Numbered from the stretch's first letter, positions 35,004 through 44,595 are shown. The stretch: DNA of 64,000 bases from Streptomyces sp. NBC_00376 (GCF_036077095.1 NZ_CP107960.1:2852001-2916000), one strand, 5' to 3'. A program made the numbers and translations. Notes: generated by a model from the sequence alone, not told the origin.

Positions 35004-36068
35004 ATGGCTGAAGCGAGTGCGGCGGGCCGGGCGTTGGCGCGCATCGCGCGGGAGGATCCCCGCCTGTGCGCCTTCATCGAGGTGTGGCCCGAGCGGGCGC
35101 TCGCCGACGCCGGGCGGGCCGGTGGACTGCCGCTGGCCGGGATGCCGTTCGCGGTCAAGGGTCGTACCGGCATCCGGTCGTACGCGGCCCGGCGGCTGAT
35201 CGCGGCCGGTGCGGTGCCGGTCGGCGCGACGTCGGTGCCCGGACCCGGCACGCCCTGGCAGACCTGGGGCCTTGGCGCCCACGGCCGTACGGTCAACCCC
35301 TGGCGCCCCGACCGCACCCCCGGCGGCTCGTCGGCGGGTTCTGCGGTCGCGGTCGCGGCGGGCCTCGTGGGGCTGGCGACCGGCAGCGACGGGGCGGGTT
35401 CGGTGCGGATCCCGGCGGCGTGGTGCGGGGTGTTCGGCCTGAAGACGACGAACGGTCTGCTGCCCTCCCCCGACCGCACCGGGCTGGCCTCCGCCGGGGT
35501 GCTGACCCGGTCGGTGGCCGGGGCCCGGACCTATCTGCGCACCGTCCTGGACGTGTACGAGCCGGTGCCGCCCGTCCTCCCCGTACCGGCCGTCTTCAGC
35601 CCCGGTCCGGGGTACGCGGATGTCGACCCGGAGGTCGCGGCGGTCGTCCGGGGTGCGGTGGGGCGGCTGGTGGCGGCCGGGGTGGTGCGTCTGGTGGACC
35701 GTACGTGCGAGCTGCTCGACCCGTGCGAGGCGTGGTTGTCGGTCCGGGGCGGGTCGCCGTCGCCGCACGCCGAGGAGATCAGGCACGCGAACGACGCGGT
35801 GCTGGACGCCCTGTTCGCCCGTACGCCGCTGCTGCTCACGCCGGTCACGCCCAACCGCCCGCACGGTCACGACGGTCCGGGCGAGCTCTACTCGACCGCG
35901 CTGACCTGGGCGTTCAACCTGAGCGGCCATCCGGCGGCCAGTGTGCCCGCCGGGTTCACGGCGGACGGCTGCCCGGTCGGGCTCCAGCTGGTCGCGGAGC
36001 GCGGGGCCGACGTCCCGCTGCTCGGGGTGGCCGGTGCGGTGGAGGACGTGCTGACCACGAAGGGCTGA
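35004..36068 (+). CDS. Amidase-signature hydrolase, short form
   Basis: 354 residues. The Ser-cisSer-Lys triad is visible: K52 in FAVKGRTG, S109 in TPGGSSAGSAVAVAAG and S133 in GSDGAGSVRIPA. The family normally has 450-500 residues; here the segment between the core and the C-terminal LSGHPAASVPAGF is shortened. It hydrolyses amide bonds; the substrate is unknown. It starts 4 bp after the PBP gene and so may be carried on the same transcript, though no functional link is known. Confidence 0.88.
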   Translation: MAEASAAGRALARIAREDPRLCAFIEVWPERALADAGRAGGLPLAGMPFAVKGRTGIRSYAARRLIAAGAVPVGATSVPGPGTPWQTWGLGAHGRTVNPWRPDRTPGGSSAGSAVAVAAGLVGLATGSDGAGSVRIPAAWCGVFGLKTTNGLLPSPDRTGLASAGVLTRSVAGARTYLRTVLDVYEPVPPVLPVPAVFSPGPGYADVDPEVAAVVRGAVGRLVAAGVVRLVDRTCELLDPCEAWLSVRGGSPSPHAEEIRHANDAVLDALFARTPLLLTPVTPNRPHGHDGPGELYSTALTWAFNLSGHPAASVPAGFTADGCPVGLQLVAERGADVPLLGVAGAVEDVLTTKG

Positions 36069-36103
36069 CCGGGTCGTGCGCGGGCGGCGGGGACCGCCCG
36101 GCC

Positions 36104-37000
36104 TCAGTCCAGTGGTTCGCGGCGCTTCAGCCAGGGCTCGGGCACCCCGTCGACCCCGGTGGCCGCGCCTACGACGCCGCCGGTGATGGCGCAGGTGGTG
36201 TCGACGTCGCCGAGGCCCTCGGCCGTCGCCCAGAGCGCCGCCTCCAGGTCGTCCGGGTGCCGGGCCGCCGTCCACAGGGCGAACGGGACGGTGTCGTCGG
36301 CGCGGATCCGCTGTCCGTTGCCCAGCAGATCGGCCGCCTTCCACGGCTCGGTGGCGAAGGGTACGTCCACGGCCCGGCGCAGCCCGTCCCGTACGAGCCC
36401 TTCCGGGGTCCGGTCGGCGACGGCGGCCAGGGTGAACTCGCCGCGGACCGAGAGCGCCGCCGCGACGGCGACCGCCACCGCGCCCGCGATCCCCTCCGGG
36501 TGCGCGTGGGTGACGGCCGCCTGGAGTGCGGCCTGCGCGGCGGCGAGTTCGACGTCCTGGTGGAAGTGGGCGCCGAGCGGTGCGACCCGCATCGCCGCGC
36601 CGTTGCCGAGGCTGCCGCCCTCGAAGAGCTCGGGCGCCAGGGTGCGCCAGTCGGCCGGCGAGGTCAGCAGTTCGGGCAGCAGGATGTGCATGCCGTGGCC
36701 GTAGCCACGGGCCGGGTCCGCCTCGAAGGCGAGGGCGAAGCAGAGCGCGAGGCGGTCCTGCTCGACCCGGCCGTGCTCCTCGACGACGCGCATCAGGGCC
36801 CGAGCCAGCGCGGTGTCGTCGGTCCAGTGCCAGACCGGCTCCTCGGGGGTGCGGCGTGCCTTGATCTCGTTGAACGCCCGGCGGGGCTCGCGGAAGAGCG
36901 GGAACCACCGCTCTCCGAACGCGTCGCCCAGGGACAGTCCTTCGAGGCTCCGGCGGGCGGCCGCGGGGCCTGCGGCGGGGTGCGGGGTCGAGGTCGTCAT
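36104..37000 (-). CDS. ADP-ribosylglycohydrolase family protein
   Basis: 298 residues. The binuclear magnesium site motifs are present: LSLGDAFGERW near residue 23, WTDDTALARAL near residue 59 and GLGDVDTTCAITGGVVGA near the end. GSLGNGAAMRVAPLG is the conserved central stretch. Such enzymes remove ADP-ribose from proteins or DNA or hydrolyse related nucleotide conjugates. The ATG at 37000 is chosen; another start lies three codons up. It converges with the amidase gene and follows the diiron gene in the same direction. Confidence 0.9.
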   Translation of the reverse strand: MTTSTPHPAAGPAAARRSLEGLSLGDAFGERWFPLFREPRRAFNEIKARRTPEEPVWHWTDDTALARALMRVVEEHGRVEQDRLALCFALAFEADPARGYGHGMHILLPELLTSPADWRTLAPELFEGGSLGNGAAMRVAPLGAHFHQDVELAAAQAALQAAVTHAHPEGIAGAVAVAVAAALSVRGEFTLAAVADRTPEGLVRDGLRRAVDVPFATEPWKAADLLGNGQRIRADDTVPFALWTAARHPDDLEAALWATAEGLGDVDTTCAITGGVVGAATGVDGVPEPWLKRREPLD

Positions 37001-37070
37001 GCCCGACATACTCCCCCGCACGGGCCGATGGCGTACATACGATCGGCCCCCGCGAAGGCGCCGCTTCCGG

Positions 37071-38180
37071 TCACTCGACGGGGGCGCCCTGGGCTATCGC
37101 CTCCTCGACCTCGGCGACCCTGGCCTGTTCCTCCGCCGCGAAGCGGTCCCGGTCCAGCTGTTCGGCTATCTCCTCGTCCTGGGTCATCAGCAGGTCCAGG
37201 TTGGAGTCGCCGAGGTCGAAGACGCCCATGTCGACGTAGGCCTTCTGGAGCCGTTCGCCCCACAGGCCGATGTCCTTGACGCACGGCACTATCCGGCTGA
37301 ACAGCAGCTTCCGGAAGAGCTGGAGGAACTCCGAGTGCTCGGAGAGGTCCTTGGCCTCCTGCTTGGCGATGCCGAAGTTCTCCAGCACCTCGACGCCGCT
37401 GAGCCGGTCCCGCATCAGGTAGCAGCCCTCGATGACGAACTCCTCGCGCTCGCGCAGTTCGGCGTCGCTCAGCTGCTTGTAGTAGTCGCGCAGCGCCATC
37501 CGCCCGAACGCGACGTGCCGGGCCTCGTCCTGCATGACGTACGCGAGGATCTGCTTGGGCAGCGGCTTGGTCGTGGTGTCGCGGATCATGCCGAACGCGG
37601 CCAGCGCGAGGCCCTCGATGAGGACCTGCATGCCGAGGTAGGGCATGTCCCAGCGGGAGTCGCGCAGGGTGTCGCCGAGCAGGCCCTGGAGGTTGTCGTT
37701 GATCGGGTAGAGCATCCCGACCTTCTCGTGCAGGAACCGGCCGTATATCTCCGCGTGCCGCGCCTCGTCCATGGTCTGGGTCGCGGAGTAGAACTTCGCG
37801 TCCATGTCGGGGACGGACTCCACGATCCGGGCCGCGCAGATCATGGCGCCCTGCTCGCCGTGGAGGAACTGGCTGAACTGCCAGGAGGTGTAGTGCTTGC
37901 GCAGCTCGCCCCGGTCCTTCTCGGTCATCTTCGCCCAGTGCGGGGTGCCGTACAGGGTGAGGACCTCGTCGGGGGTGCCGAGCGGGTCGGTGGGGTCGAC
38001 CTCCAGGGACCAGTCGATGCGCTTGTTGCCGTCCCACTGCTTGTCCTTGCCCTTCTGGTAGAGGGCGAGCAGGCGTTCGCGGCCGTCGTCGTAGTCCCAG
38101 CTGAAGCGGGCGGCGCCGGAGGCGGGCACCTGCCACGACGGTGCTGCGGGGGCGGTGGTGTAGAGGTCGTGTGTCGACAC
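37071..38180 (-). CDS. Ferritin-like diiron protein (R2/AurF-like), first of a divergent pair
   Basis: 369 residues. Two helix motifs supply a diiron site: HGEQGAMICAARIVESV with TQTMDEARHAEIYGRF, then IEGLALAAFGMIRDTT with VMQDEARHVAFGRMAL. The EARH pair is typical of R2-like and N-oxygenase proteins. The GTG at 38180 is selected by AAGGAG six bases upstream. A divergent gene for a related diiron protein begins 177 bp away. Its N-terminal phrase LYGTPHWAKMTEKDRGELRK parallels the partner, so the two are distant paralogues. The substrate is unknown. Confidence 0.85.
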   Translation of the reverse strand: MSTHDLYTTAPAAPSWQVPASGAARFSWDYDDGRERLLALYQKGKDKQWDGNKRIDWSLEVDPTDPLGTPDEVLTLYGTPHWAKMTEKDRGELRKHYTSWQFSQFLHGEQGAMICAARIVESVPDMDAKFYSATQTMDEARHAEIYGRFLHEKVGMLYPINDNLQGLLGDTLRDSRWDMPYLGMQVLIEGLALAAFGMIRDTTTKPLPKQILAYVMQDEARHVAFGRMALRDYYKQLSDAELREREEFVIEGCYLMRDRLSGVEVLENFGIAKQEAKDLSEHSEFLQLFRKLLFSRIVPCVKDIGLWGERLQKAYVDMGVFDLGDSNLDLLMTQDEEIAEQLDRDRFAAEEQARVAEVEEAIAQGAPVE

Positions 38181-38357
38181 GGACGGCTCCTTCGCCTGGC
38201 GTGTTCCGGCAATTCCCTTGGTAGTTGCTTCAGTTGGCAGGTTCACACGTTGGTAGACACCGGGTCAACAAGTCGCGCGCAAGGGATTGACGGCCCTGCT
38301 GACGAGGAGTCTCATAAGGAGTGACCGCCGGTAACCCATGTGCGAGGTGCCCCCAGC

Positions 38358-39293
38358 ATGACCACAGTGAGCGAACGCGACGTCCAGCTGCTTCGCGACG
38401 CACTCGGCCCGCTCCGGAACCGCGAACAGATCGCCGAGCGGCTGCTCGACTCCTCGGCCAAGCACTCCTTCGACCCGGACAAGGAACTCGACTGGGACGC
38501 GCCGGTCGAGGACGGCAAGTGGTTCTGGCCGCCCGAGCTGGTATCGCTCTACGACACCCCGCTGTGGCGGAAGATGTCCGAGGAGCAGCGGATGGAGCTG
38601 TCCAGGCACGAGGCGGCCTCGCTCGCCTCGCTGGGCATCTGGTTCGAGATCATCCTCATGCAGCTGCTGGTCCGGCACATCTACGACCGGCCGGTGACCA
38701 GCAATCACGTCCGCTACGCGCTCACCGAGATCGCCGACGAGTGCCGGCACTCGATGATGTTCGGCCGCATGATCGAGTGGGGCGGGTCGCCCGACTACCC
38801 GGTGCCGCGCGTCTATCACAACCTCGCGCGGGTGCTGAAGACCATCTCCACCACTCCTGGTTCGTTCGCCGCGACCCTGCTCGGCGAGGAGATCCTGGAC
38901 TGGATGCAGCGGCTGACCTTCCCGGACGAGCGCGTCCAGACGCTGGTACGCGGCGTGACCCGCATCCATGTGGTCGAGGAGGCGCGGCACGTCCGCTACG
39001 CCCGCGAGGAGCTGCGCCGCCAGATGGTGACCGCCCCGCGCTGGGAGCGCGAGCTGACCCGGGTGAGCTGCGGCGAGGCGGCCCGTGTCTTCTCCGTCTG
39101 CTTCATCAACCCCCGGGTGTACGAGAACGTCGGCCTGGACCGCCACGAGGCGGTCGCCCAGGTGAAGGCGAGCGGCCACCGGGCGGAGGTCATGCAGTCG
39201 GGCGCGAAGCGGCTGACGGACTTCTTCGACGACATCGGGGTGCTGAACGGGGTGGGACGCAGGCTGTGGAAGAGCTCCGGTCTGCTGGCCTGA
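38358..39293 (+). CDS. AurF-like diiron oxygenase, second of the divergent pair
   Basis: 311 residues. Metal ligands lie in LSRHEAASLASLGIWFE, ALTEIADECRHSMMFGRMIE and VTRIHVVEEARHVRYAREEL, the pattern of p-aminobenzoate N-oxygenase AurF and relatives, which oxidise aromatic amines or similar groups using two irons and oxygen. The phrase LYDTPLWRKMSEEQRMELSR parallels the divergent partner. The ATG at 38358 begins the conserved region. A TetR gene follows 39 bp after the stop in the same direction. No obvious ferredoxin or reductase is nearby. Confidence 0.87.
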   Translation: MTTVSERDVQLLRDALGPLRNREQIAERLLDSSAKHSFDPDKELDWDAPVEDGKWFWPPELVSLYDTPLWRKMSEEQRMELSRHEAASLASLGIWFEIILMQLLVRHIYDRPVTSNHVRYALTEIADECRHSMMFGRMIEWGGSPDYPVPRVYHNLARVLKTISTTPGSFAATLLGEEILDWMQRLTFPDERVQTLVRGVTRIHVVEEARHVRYAREELRRQMVTAPRWERELTRVSCGEAARVFSVCFINPRVYENVGLDRHEAVAQVKASGHRAEVMQSGAKRLTDFFDDIGVLNGVGRRLWKSSGLLA

Positions 39294-39332
39294 TCCGGTC
39301 CGGTACGAGGGAAAGGGCCTAGGCTTCGGCAT

Positions 39333-40085
39333 ATGACCCCTGCTGCCGCCACCGCGCCGCCGGCCCGCGCGTACCGAAGGCTCGGCGTCGAGGAGCGCCG
39401 CGCCCAGCTCCTCGGCGCGGCCCTCACCCTCTTCGCCCACCGGGCCCCCGACGAGGTCTCGCTCGACGAGGTCGCGACGGTCGCCGGGGTGTCCCGCCCG
39501 CTCGTGTACCGCTACTTCCCGGGCGGGCGGCAGCAGTTGTACGAGGCGGCGCTGAGGTCCGCCGCCGAGCAGCTGATCCTGTGCTTCACCGAGCCGCCGG
39601 TGGGTCCGCCCACCGAGCGGGTGACCCGGGTGCTCGACCGCTACCTCGCCTTCGTCGACGAGCACGACACCGGTTTCAGCGCGCTGCTGCGCGGTGGCTG
39701 CGTCGTCGAGACCTCCCGTACGTCGGCGATCGTCGACGAGGTACGGCGGGCGGCGGCCGAGCAGATACTGCAGCACCTGGGCAGCGGCGCGGCGGCCGGC
39801 CCGAGGCTGCGGATGATGGTGCGCACCTGGATCGCGGCCGTCGAGGCGGCATCGCTGATCTGGCTGGACGAGGGGAAGCAGCCGGCCGCGGCCGAGCTGC
39901 GCGACTGGCTGGTCGACCAGTTGATGGTGCTGCTGGCGGCCACTGCGGCGACGGACCCGGAGACCGCGTCGGCGGTGGCGGCGCTGCTGCCGCTGGAGAC
40001 CGCCGCGGGTCCGGCCGGACGGCTGGCACAGCGGCTGGTGCCGGTCCTCGGCGAGGCGGCCCATCTGCTGCCCGAGGACGGCTGA
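39333..40085 (+). CDS. TetR-family transcriptional regulator
   Basis: 250 residues. The helix-turn-helix is at about 20-65: [36 protein letters not shown]. The C-terminal part is a TetR ligand domain ([32 protein letters not shown]). It lies directly behind the AurF-like gene and probably controls the divergent diiron pair from the 177-bp gap at 38181-38357. A small gene follows after 17 bp. Confidence 0.9.
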   Translation: MTPAAATAPPARAYRRLGVEERRAQLLGAALTLFAHRAPDEVSLDEVATVAGVSRPLVYRYFPGGRQQLYEAALRSAAEQLILCFTEPPVGPPTERVTRVLDRYLAFVDEHDTGFSALLRGGCVVETSRTSAIVDEVRRAAAEQILQHLGSGAAAGPRLRMMVRTWIAAVEAASLIWLDEGKQPAAAELRDWLVDQLMVLLAATAATDPETASAVAALLPLETAAGPAGRLAQRLVPVLGEAAHLLPEDG

Positions 40086-40102
40086 TCGGTCAGACTGGGG
40101 CG

Positions 40103-40369
40103 GTGCGAAGCGAGAACACCGCCTTCACCGGCGGCCCCCTGGACGGCCGGGTACTGCCCGTACTCGTCGGCCCGACCGGCCATCCGCCCAAGTGGTACGA
40201 GGTCCCGGTACCGGCCGCCGACGGCGGTCCCGCCACCGTGTACGCGTACCGCAGGGTGCCGGCCGGCCACAGCAAGCGGCTGGGGCTGCCGCGCGGCTGG
40301 GTGTACGAGTACGCCCCCGGCGGCCGTGAGCGGCACAGCCCCAAGTGGCCCTGGTCGAAGCCGGACTGA
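40103..40369 (+). CDS. Small conserved-type hypothetical protein
   Basis: 88 residues, GTG start. It begins [20 protein letters not shown] and contains [20 protein letters not shown]; the N-terminal GGPLDG phrase recalls small all-beta Streptomyces proteins of unknown role. No signal or membrane segment is present. It is 17 bp behind the TetR gene and may be co-transcribed. Codon quality supports a real gene. Confidence 0.65.
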   Translation: MRSENTAFTGGPLDGRVLPVLVGPTGHPPKWYEVPVPAADGGPATVYAYRRVPAGHSKRLGLPRGWVYEYAPGGRERHSPKWPWSKPD

Positions 40370-40453
40370 GGGTATGCGGTCCGTCGGGGCACCGGTCGCT
40401 CGGTCTAAGATCGACGCTCTGGTGCTCAGGCACGGTCAGCGAGGGGGTGCGCC

Positions 40454-43099
40454 ATGGAGGCGCTGCGTCAGGACGATCCACGCCGCTTCGGCCCGTACAC
40501 CGTGCTTGCACGGGTACGCGAGACCGCGAGCGCCGTGCAGTACCTAGCGCACGTCGCGGCCTCGCAGGACGCGGTGGTGATCACCGCCGCCCGCCCCGAA
40601 CTCGCCGCGCTGCCCGCCTTCCGGCGCCGTTTCCAGGCGGAGGCCCGCACCGCGGACCGGCTGACCGGCGGCTGGGTCCAGCCGCAGCTGGGCGGCCCGG
40701 AAGATGCCGCGGACGACGCCACGGACGAGGACCTGCTGTGGACGGCGGGACCGTACGTGCCCGCGCTGACGCTCGCCGAGGCGATCGAGGCCACCGGACC
40801 GCTTCCCGAACGTGCCGTGCGGATACTGGGCGCGGGCATCGCCGAGACCCTCTCCCGGGTCCACGCCACCGGAGCCGTGCTCCAGGGCCTGGCCCCCCGG
40901 ACGGTGCTGCTGGCCGGGGACGGGCCGCGCCTCACCGCGTTCGGCCCGCTGGGCGCGGCGGCGGCCGCCGAGGCCCGGTCCGGCGGCCAGTTGTCCGTAC
41001 GGCTCGGCTATCTGACCCCGGAACAGGTCACGGGCGAGGAGCCCGGACCGGCTTCCGACCTCTTCGTGCTGGGCCTGCTGCTGGCGTACGCGGCGACCGG
41101 CACGACCCCGCTCGCCGACGGCCCGGCCGCCGAGGGCGCCGAGCGGATCGCCCGCACCGAACCCGAACTCGGCGCGGTTCCGGAGGAGTTGCGCGACCTG
41201 ATCGCCCGCTGCCTGGAGAAGGACCCGGCCGACCGGCCGAGCGCCGGGACGGTGGCGGCCGAACTCGCCCTGGAGGGGGCGGCGGGCCTGGCGAAGGGCG
41301 GCTGGCTGCCGGAAGCGCTGGCGGCCGCGGTGGCGGAGCAGGGGGCGCGGGCCCGGGAGACGGTCGCGGCCGGCGGACCGGTGGAAGGACCGGCCGAAGG
41401 CCTCGTGGACACCCCGGTGGACGCCCCGGTGGACGCCCCGCCCCGCGAGCCGGTGGACACCCCGCCGGGCGCACCGGCCGACGGGGCCGAGGCCGTCGAA
41501 CCGCTCCCGCTCCCGCTCCCGGACACGCGGACCGCCCAGTTCGGGAACCTCGCGCGCCAGGCCCCCAGGACCGACCGGCCGACGACCCAGCTCTCCGTCC
41601 CGCCCGAGCTCACCGGCCGCCCGGCCGACCCGGCCCCGGCGCCCCTCCCCTCCGGACCCGCCGGACCCACCTCGGCTCTCCCCGGCGGGGTGCCCGCCGT
41701 GCCCCCGCCGATGGTCGCTCCGGCCCCTCTGCCGATCCCCGCAGGGCGCTCCGCGCTCTCCGCCGCACGACCCGCCTCCCCCGCCGCCGGCCGGCGCACC
41801 CTGCTCATCGGGCTCGCCGCCGGGGCCGCCGGACTGGTCGTCGGCGGAGGCGGTGTCCTCGCCCTGGGCGGCGGCGACGGGACGGCCGACGACCCCAAGC
41901 CCTCGCCGAGCCACAGCGGTCCCACCGTCGCGGGACTGCCGCCGCAGCCCCGCTGGGTTTACACGCACCCGACGGCGGAACCGGCACCGCTCACCGCCGC
42001 CGTCTGGAACGACCGGCTGCTCGTGCTGACCGGCAAGAACGGCGCGACTGCCGTGGACCTGCGCACCGGACGCCGTGCCTGGCAGAACGCGGACGCCGCC
42101 GACGGACAAGCCGCCCTCCCCGCCGGCAAGGACCTCTGCTTCGTCGCAGCTCCGTCCGGCTTCCTCTGGCTGTCGCCGAAGGACGGGAAGACCGTGCACC
42201 GGGTGGAGCACGCCGCACTGTCCCCCGAGATGCCGAAGCTGTCGGCCCCGGCATTCGTCGGCGCGTCCGGGCCGGTGATCTGGTTCACCGGCTCCGAGAC
42301 GGTCACCGTCAAGGCCCCGCCGCCGAAGAAGGGCAAGAAGCGCGGCAAGGACAAGCAGGTGATCAGGGCCTATCTCTTCGCGTACGACATCGTGCGGCGT
42401 GAGCAGTTGTGGCGGGCCCCGGTGCCGGCCGGACGCGCCCCCGGCACCCCCGTCCACCGGCTGATCGCGGTCGGCCGGAACGACCTGGTGGTACGCCAGA
42501 GCCCGGCCACCCTCACCCCCGGCGACGTCCGGGCCGCGAAGGGCAAGGCCGTCTTCCGGAGCTTCGACCGCAAGACCGGCAAGGCGCTGTGGACCAAGCA
42601 GTTCGGCACCGTCGCCCCCGACGCGGCGGCCATGGGCGACGACCAGGGCCTCCTGTACGCGGCGGTGGGCGACGATCTCCAGGCGTTCGAGACCCCGGCC
42701 GGCAAGCCGAAGTGGACGCTGAACGGCACCAGCGGGACCCCGTACGGCACCCCCGTAGCCACCGGCGCCGTGCTGCACACCACCAACCGCAACCAGGAAG
42801 TCGGCGCGGTCGAGCGGGAGACCGGGCGGCTGCGCTGGCGCCGCTCGACGGAGGCCGCGATCGGCACCGCCGCGCCCGCCGTCACCCTCAGCACGACCGG
42901 CCGCACGCTGCTGGCCTCGGACGGCTCCCAGGTCACCGCGTTCGCGGCCGAGGACGGCCGGCGGCTGTGGAAGTTCCAGGACATCGGCACCCAGGACCCG
43001 AAGGGCCCCACGGTCACCGCCCCGTACCGGGTACTGGCCTCCGGCCGGACCGTCGTCGTACAACGCGACCGGATCTTCTACGCGTTCCCGGTCGCCTAG
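40454..43099 (+). CDS. Transmembrane Ser/Thr pseudokinase with extracellular PQQ-type propeller
   Basis: 881 residues. Residues 10-275 follow a PknB-like kinase fold, but the catalytic residues are gone: the ATP lysine position reads VVITAARPE, the HRD-loop reads LQGLAPRTVLLA and DFG is TAFGPLG. The C-lobe is kept (YLTPEQVTGEEPGPASDLFV, LIARCLEKDPADRPSAGTV). A long Pro/Ala linker with repeated DTPVDAPVDAP follows, then a membrane helix near 448-472 and a PQQ/WD-like beta-propeller outside (GRRAWQNAD, GKALWTKQFG, GRLRWRRS). It likely senses ligand and signals by binding rather than phosphorylation. Its stop TAG forms the edge of a MITE-like repeat. Confidence 0.9.
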   Translation: MEALRQDDPRRFGPYTVLARVRETASAVQYLAHVAASQDAVVITAARPELAALPAFRRRFQAEARTADRLTGGWVQPQLGGPEDAADDATDEDLLWTAGPYVPALTLAEAIEATGPLPERAVRILGAGIAETLSRVHATGAVLQGLAPRTVLLAGDGPRLTAFGPLGAAAAAEARSGGQLSVRLGYLTPEQVTGEEPGPASDLFVLGLLLAYAATGTTPLADGPAAEGAERIARTEPELGAVPEELRDLIARCLEKDPADRPSAGTVAAELALEGAAGLAKGGWLPEALAAAVAEQGARARETVAAGGPVEGPAEGLVDTPVDAPVDAPPREPVDTPPGAPADGAEAVEPLPLPLPDTRTAQFGNLARQAPRTDRPTTQLSVPPELTGRPADPAPAPLPSGPAGPTSALPGGVPAVPPPMVAPAPLPIPAGRSALSAARPASPAAGRRTLLIGLAAGAAGLVVGGGGVLALGGGDGTADDPKPSPSHSGPTVAGLPPQPRWVYTHPTAEPAPLTAAVWNDRLLVLTGKNGATAVDLRTGRRAWQNADAADGQAALPAGKDLCFVAAPSGFLWLSPKDGKTVHRVEHAALSPEMPKLSAPAFVGASGPVIWFTGSETVTVKAPPPKKGKKRGKDKQVIRAYLFAYDIVRREQLWRAPVPAGRAPGTPVHRLIAVGRNDLVVRQSPATLTPGDVRAAKGKAVFRSFDRKTGKALWTKQFGTVAPDAAAMGDDQGLLYAAVGDDLQAFETPAGKPKWTLNGTSGTPYGTPVATGAVLHTTNRNQEVGAVERETGRLRWRRSTEAAIGTAAPAVTLSTTGRTLLASDGSQVTAFAAEDGRRLWKFQDIGTQDPKGPTVTAPYRVLASGRTVVVQRDRIFYAFPVA

Positions 43100-43298
43100 G
43101 GTCTTTCGTTTGGATCAGGCCGGATCAGGGAGCGGGGTCCGATGCCGTGCGTCGCAAGGCGGAGGAGGGAGTCGGATGGGGTCTCCCCTGCTCGAGCGGA
43201 GCCGAGAGCTTGGGGAAGGGGCGTCGACGACCGACGACAACGCGGCGAGGCGCGGCACCGGGGCACGCGAGCCCGGCATGATCCAAACGAAAGACCCT
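43098..43298. mobile_element. MITE-like element 1, 201 bp with 20-bp perfect terminal inverted repeats
   Basis: AGGGTCTTTCGTTTGGATCA (43098-43117) and its exact reverse complement (43279-43298) bound the element; with one mismatch the arms extend inward by GCCGG/CCGGC. It has no coding content. Inside, TCGCAAGGCG (43152-43161) and GGTCTCCCCTGCTCGA (43180-43195) recur with the same 28-bp offset in element 2 at 46.65 kb, and the region around 43180-43220 can fold as a hairpin. The left arm overlaps the stop codon of the pseudokinase. It could be mobilised by a transposase encoded elsewhere. Confidence 0.75.
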
Positions 43299-43443
43299 GG
43301 GCCGCCCTGTGGGGCGTCCGGGCGAACCCGGCCACCGCCACGCCACGCAGTTCTTGCATCTCCCGGCGCCGAGTGAACATATTGTCCCGTTGCGCTCACT
43401 TATGGGGTAGTCCCATGGTCGCCCCGTCATCGGAGGTGATGTC

Positions 43444-44595
43444 GTGTCGGGCGGAGTCCTGCGTACGGTCTGTACCGCGGCCGTGGCCGCAGTCGTCGCG
43501 GCCTCGCCGGCGGCCGCCGCGGCCCCGGCGCCGGGCCCGGCCGCGGGTGCGAACAGGAGCGTCGCGCAGCTCCTGTCCGAGCTGCGGAAGCTGTACCAGC
43601 AGGCCGAGGAGGCCACCGAGACGTACAACGGGACCAACGCGGAGCTGAAGAAGCGCGCGGCGCAGGCCAAGAAGCTCGACGCCGAGCTCGTCGCCGCCCG
43701 GACCGCGCTGGCCGACAGCCAGGACGAGGCCGGGCAGCTGGCCCGGGAGCAGTATCAGGGGCGGTCCGACCTCTCCGCGTACATGCGGCTCCTGCTGTCC
43801 CGGGATCCCGAACACCTGCTGGACCAGGAACATGTGATCCGGCGTGCGGCGACCGCACGGGCGGCGACGGTGAAGCGGCTCACCGGGGCCGAGAAGCGTG
43901 CCGACGAACTGGCCACCGAGTCCCGCAAGGTGCTCGACCGGCAGCAGGTCCTGGCCGCGAAGCAGAAGAAGCAGCGGGACACGGTCCGGGCGCGACTGAA
44001 GGCCGTCGAATCGATGCTGGCCAAGCTCTCCGGCTCGCAGCTCACCGAGGTGTCCCGGCTCGAACAGCGGAACGTGGAGAAGGCGCAGGGCGCCCTGGCC
44101 GCCTCGGGGGCCCTGTCCTCGACCCGGCCGCCGTCCGAAGCGGGCGGGGAGGCGGTCAAGTACGCGATCGCGCAGGTCGGCAAGCCGTACGTGTGGGGCG
44201 GGGAGGGGCCCGACTCGTTCGACTGCTCGGGGCTCACCTCGCGGGCCTGGGCGAAGGCCGGCCAGGTCATTCCGCGGACCTCGCAGGAGCAGTGGCGGCA
44301 GCTGCGGAAGGTGCCGGTGAACGCGCTGCGCCCCGGTGACCTGGTGATCTACTTCCCGAAGGCCACCCATGTGGCGCTGTACATCGGCAACGGCCTGGTG
44401 GTGCAGGCGCCCCGGCCGGGCTCGAAGGTGAAGGTCTCGCCAGTCGCGTCGAATCCGCTGCTCGGCGCCGTACGGCCCGATCCGCGGAACGCGGCGCTGT
44501 CCTCGTACAAGCCGCCGCAGCTCCCGCAGGGAGCCTCGGCGGGCTCGGACGCGGGATACAGCTCCTCGTCGGCCCCCTCGGCCTCCGGGAAGTAG
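43444..44595 (+). CDS. Secreted NlpC/P60 peptidoglycan endopeptidase
   Basis: 383 residues. A signal peptide (about 1-26, AVVAASPAAAAA) and a long coiled coil (about 38-220: LLSELRKLYQQAEEATETYN and many EAEKR-type turns) precede the NlpC/P60 domain. The catalytic Cys is C261 in DSFDCSGLTSRAW and the His is H309 in KATHVALYIG. It cleaves peptidoglycan stem peptides outside the cell; the coiled coil probably regulates access. The GTG at 43444 has GGAGGTGAT six bases upstream. A Ser/Ala-rich tail ends the protein. Confidence 0.93.
   Translation: MSGGVLRTVCTAAVAAVVAASPAAAAAPAPGPAAGANRSVAQLLSELRKLYQQAEEATETYNGTNAELKKRAAQAKKLDAELVAARTALADSQDEAGQLAREQYQGRSDLSAYMRLLLSRDPEHLLDQEHVIRRAATARAATVKRLTGAEKRADELATESRKVLDRQQVLAAKQKKQRDTVRARLKAVESMLAKLSGSQLTEVSRLEQRNVEKAQGALAASGALSSTRPPSEAGGEAVKYAIAQVGKPYVWGGEGPDSFDCSGLTSRAWAKAGQVIPRTSQEQWRQLRKVPVNALRPGDLVIYFPKATHVALYIGNGLVVQAPRPGSKVKVSPVASNPLLGAVRPDPRNAALSSYKPPQLPQGASAGSDAGYSSSSAPSASGK

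Noticed and set aside
33488..35479. 663-codon minus-strand frame opposite the PBP and amidase genes
   Set aside because: Antisense shadow; both plus-strand genes show full catalytic motifs.
41403..41460. Repeated GTGGACGCCCC/GTGGACACCCC units inside the pseudokinase gene
   Set aside because: They encode the Pro/Asp-rich linker (DTPVDAPVDAP) and are ordinary in-frame low-complexity coding repeats.
40544..43063. 839-codon minus-strand frame opposite the pseudokinase
   Set aside because: Antisense shadow of a confidently assigned gene.
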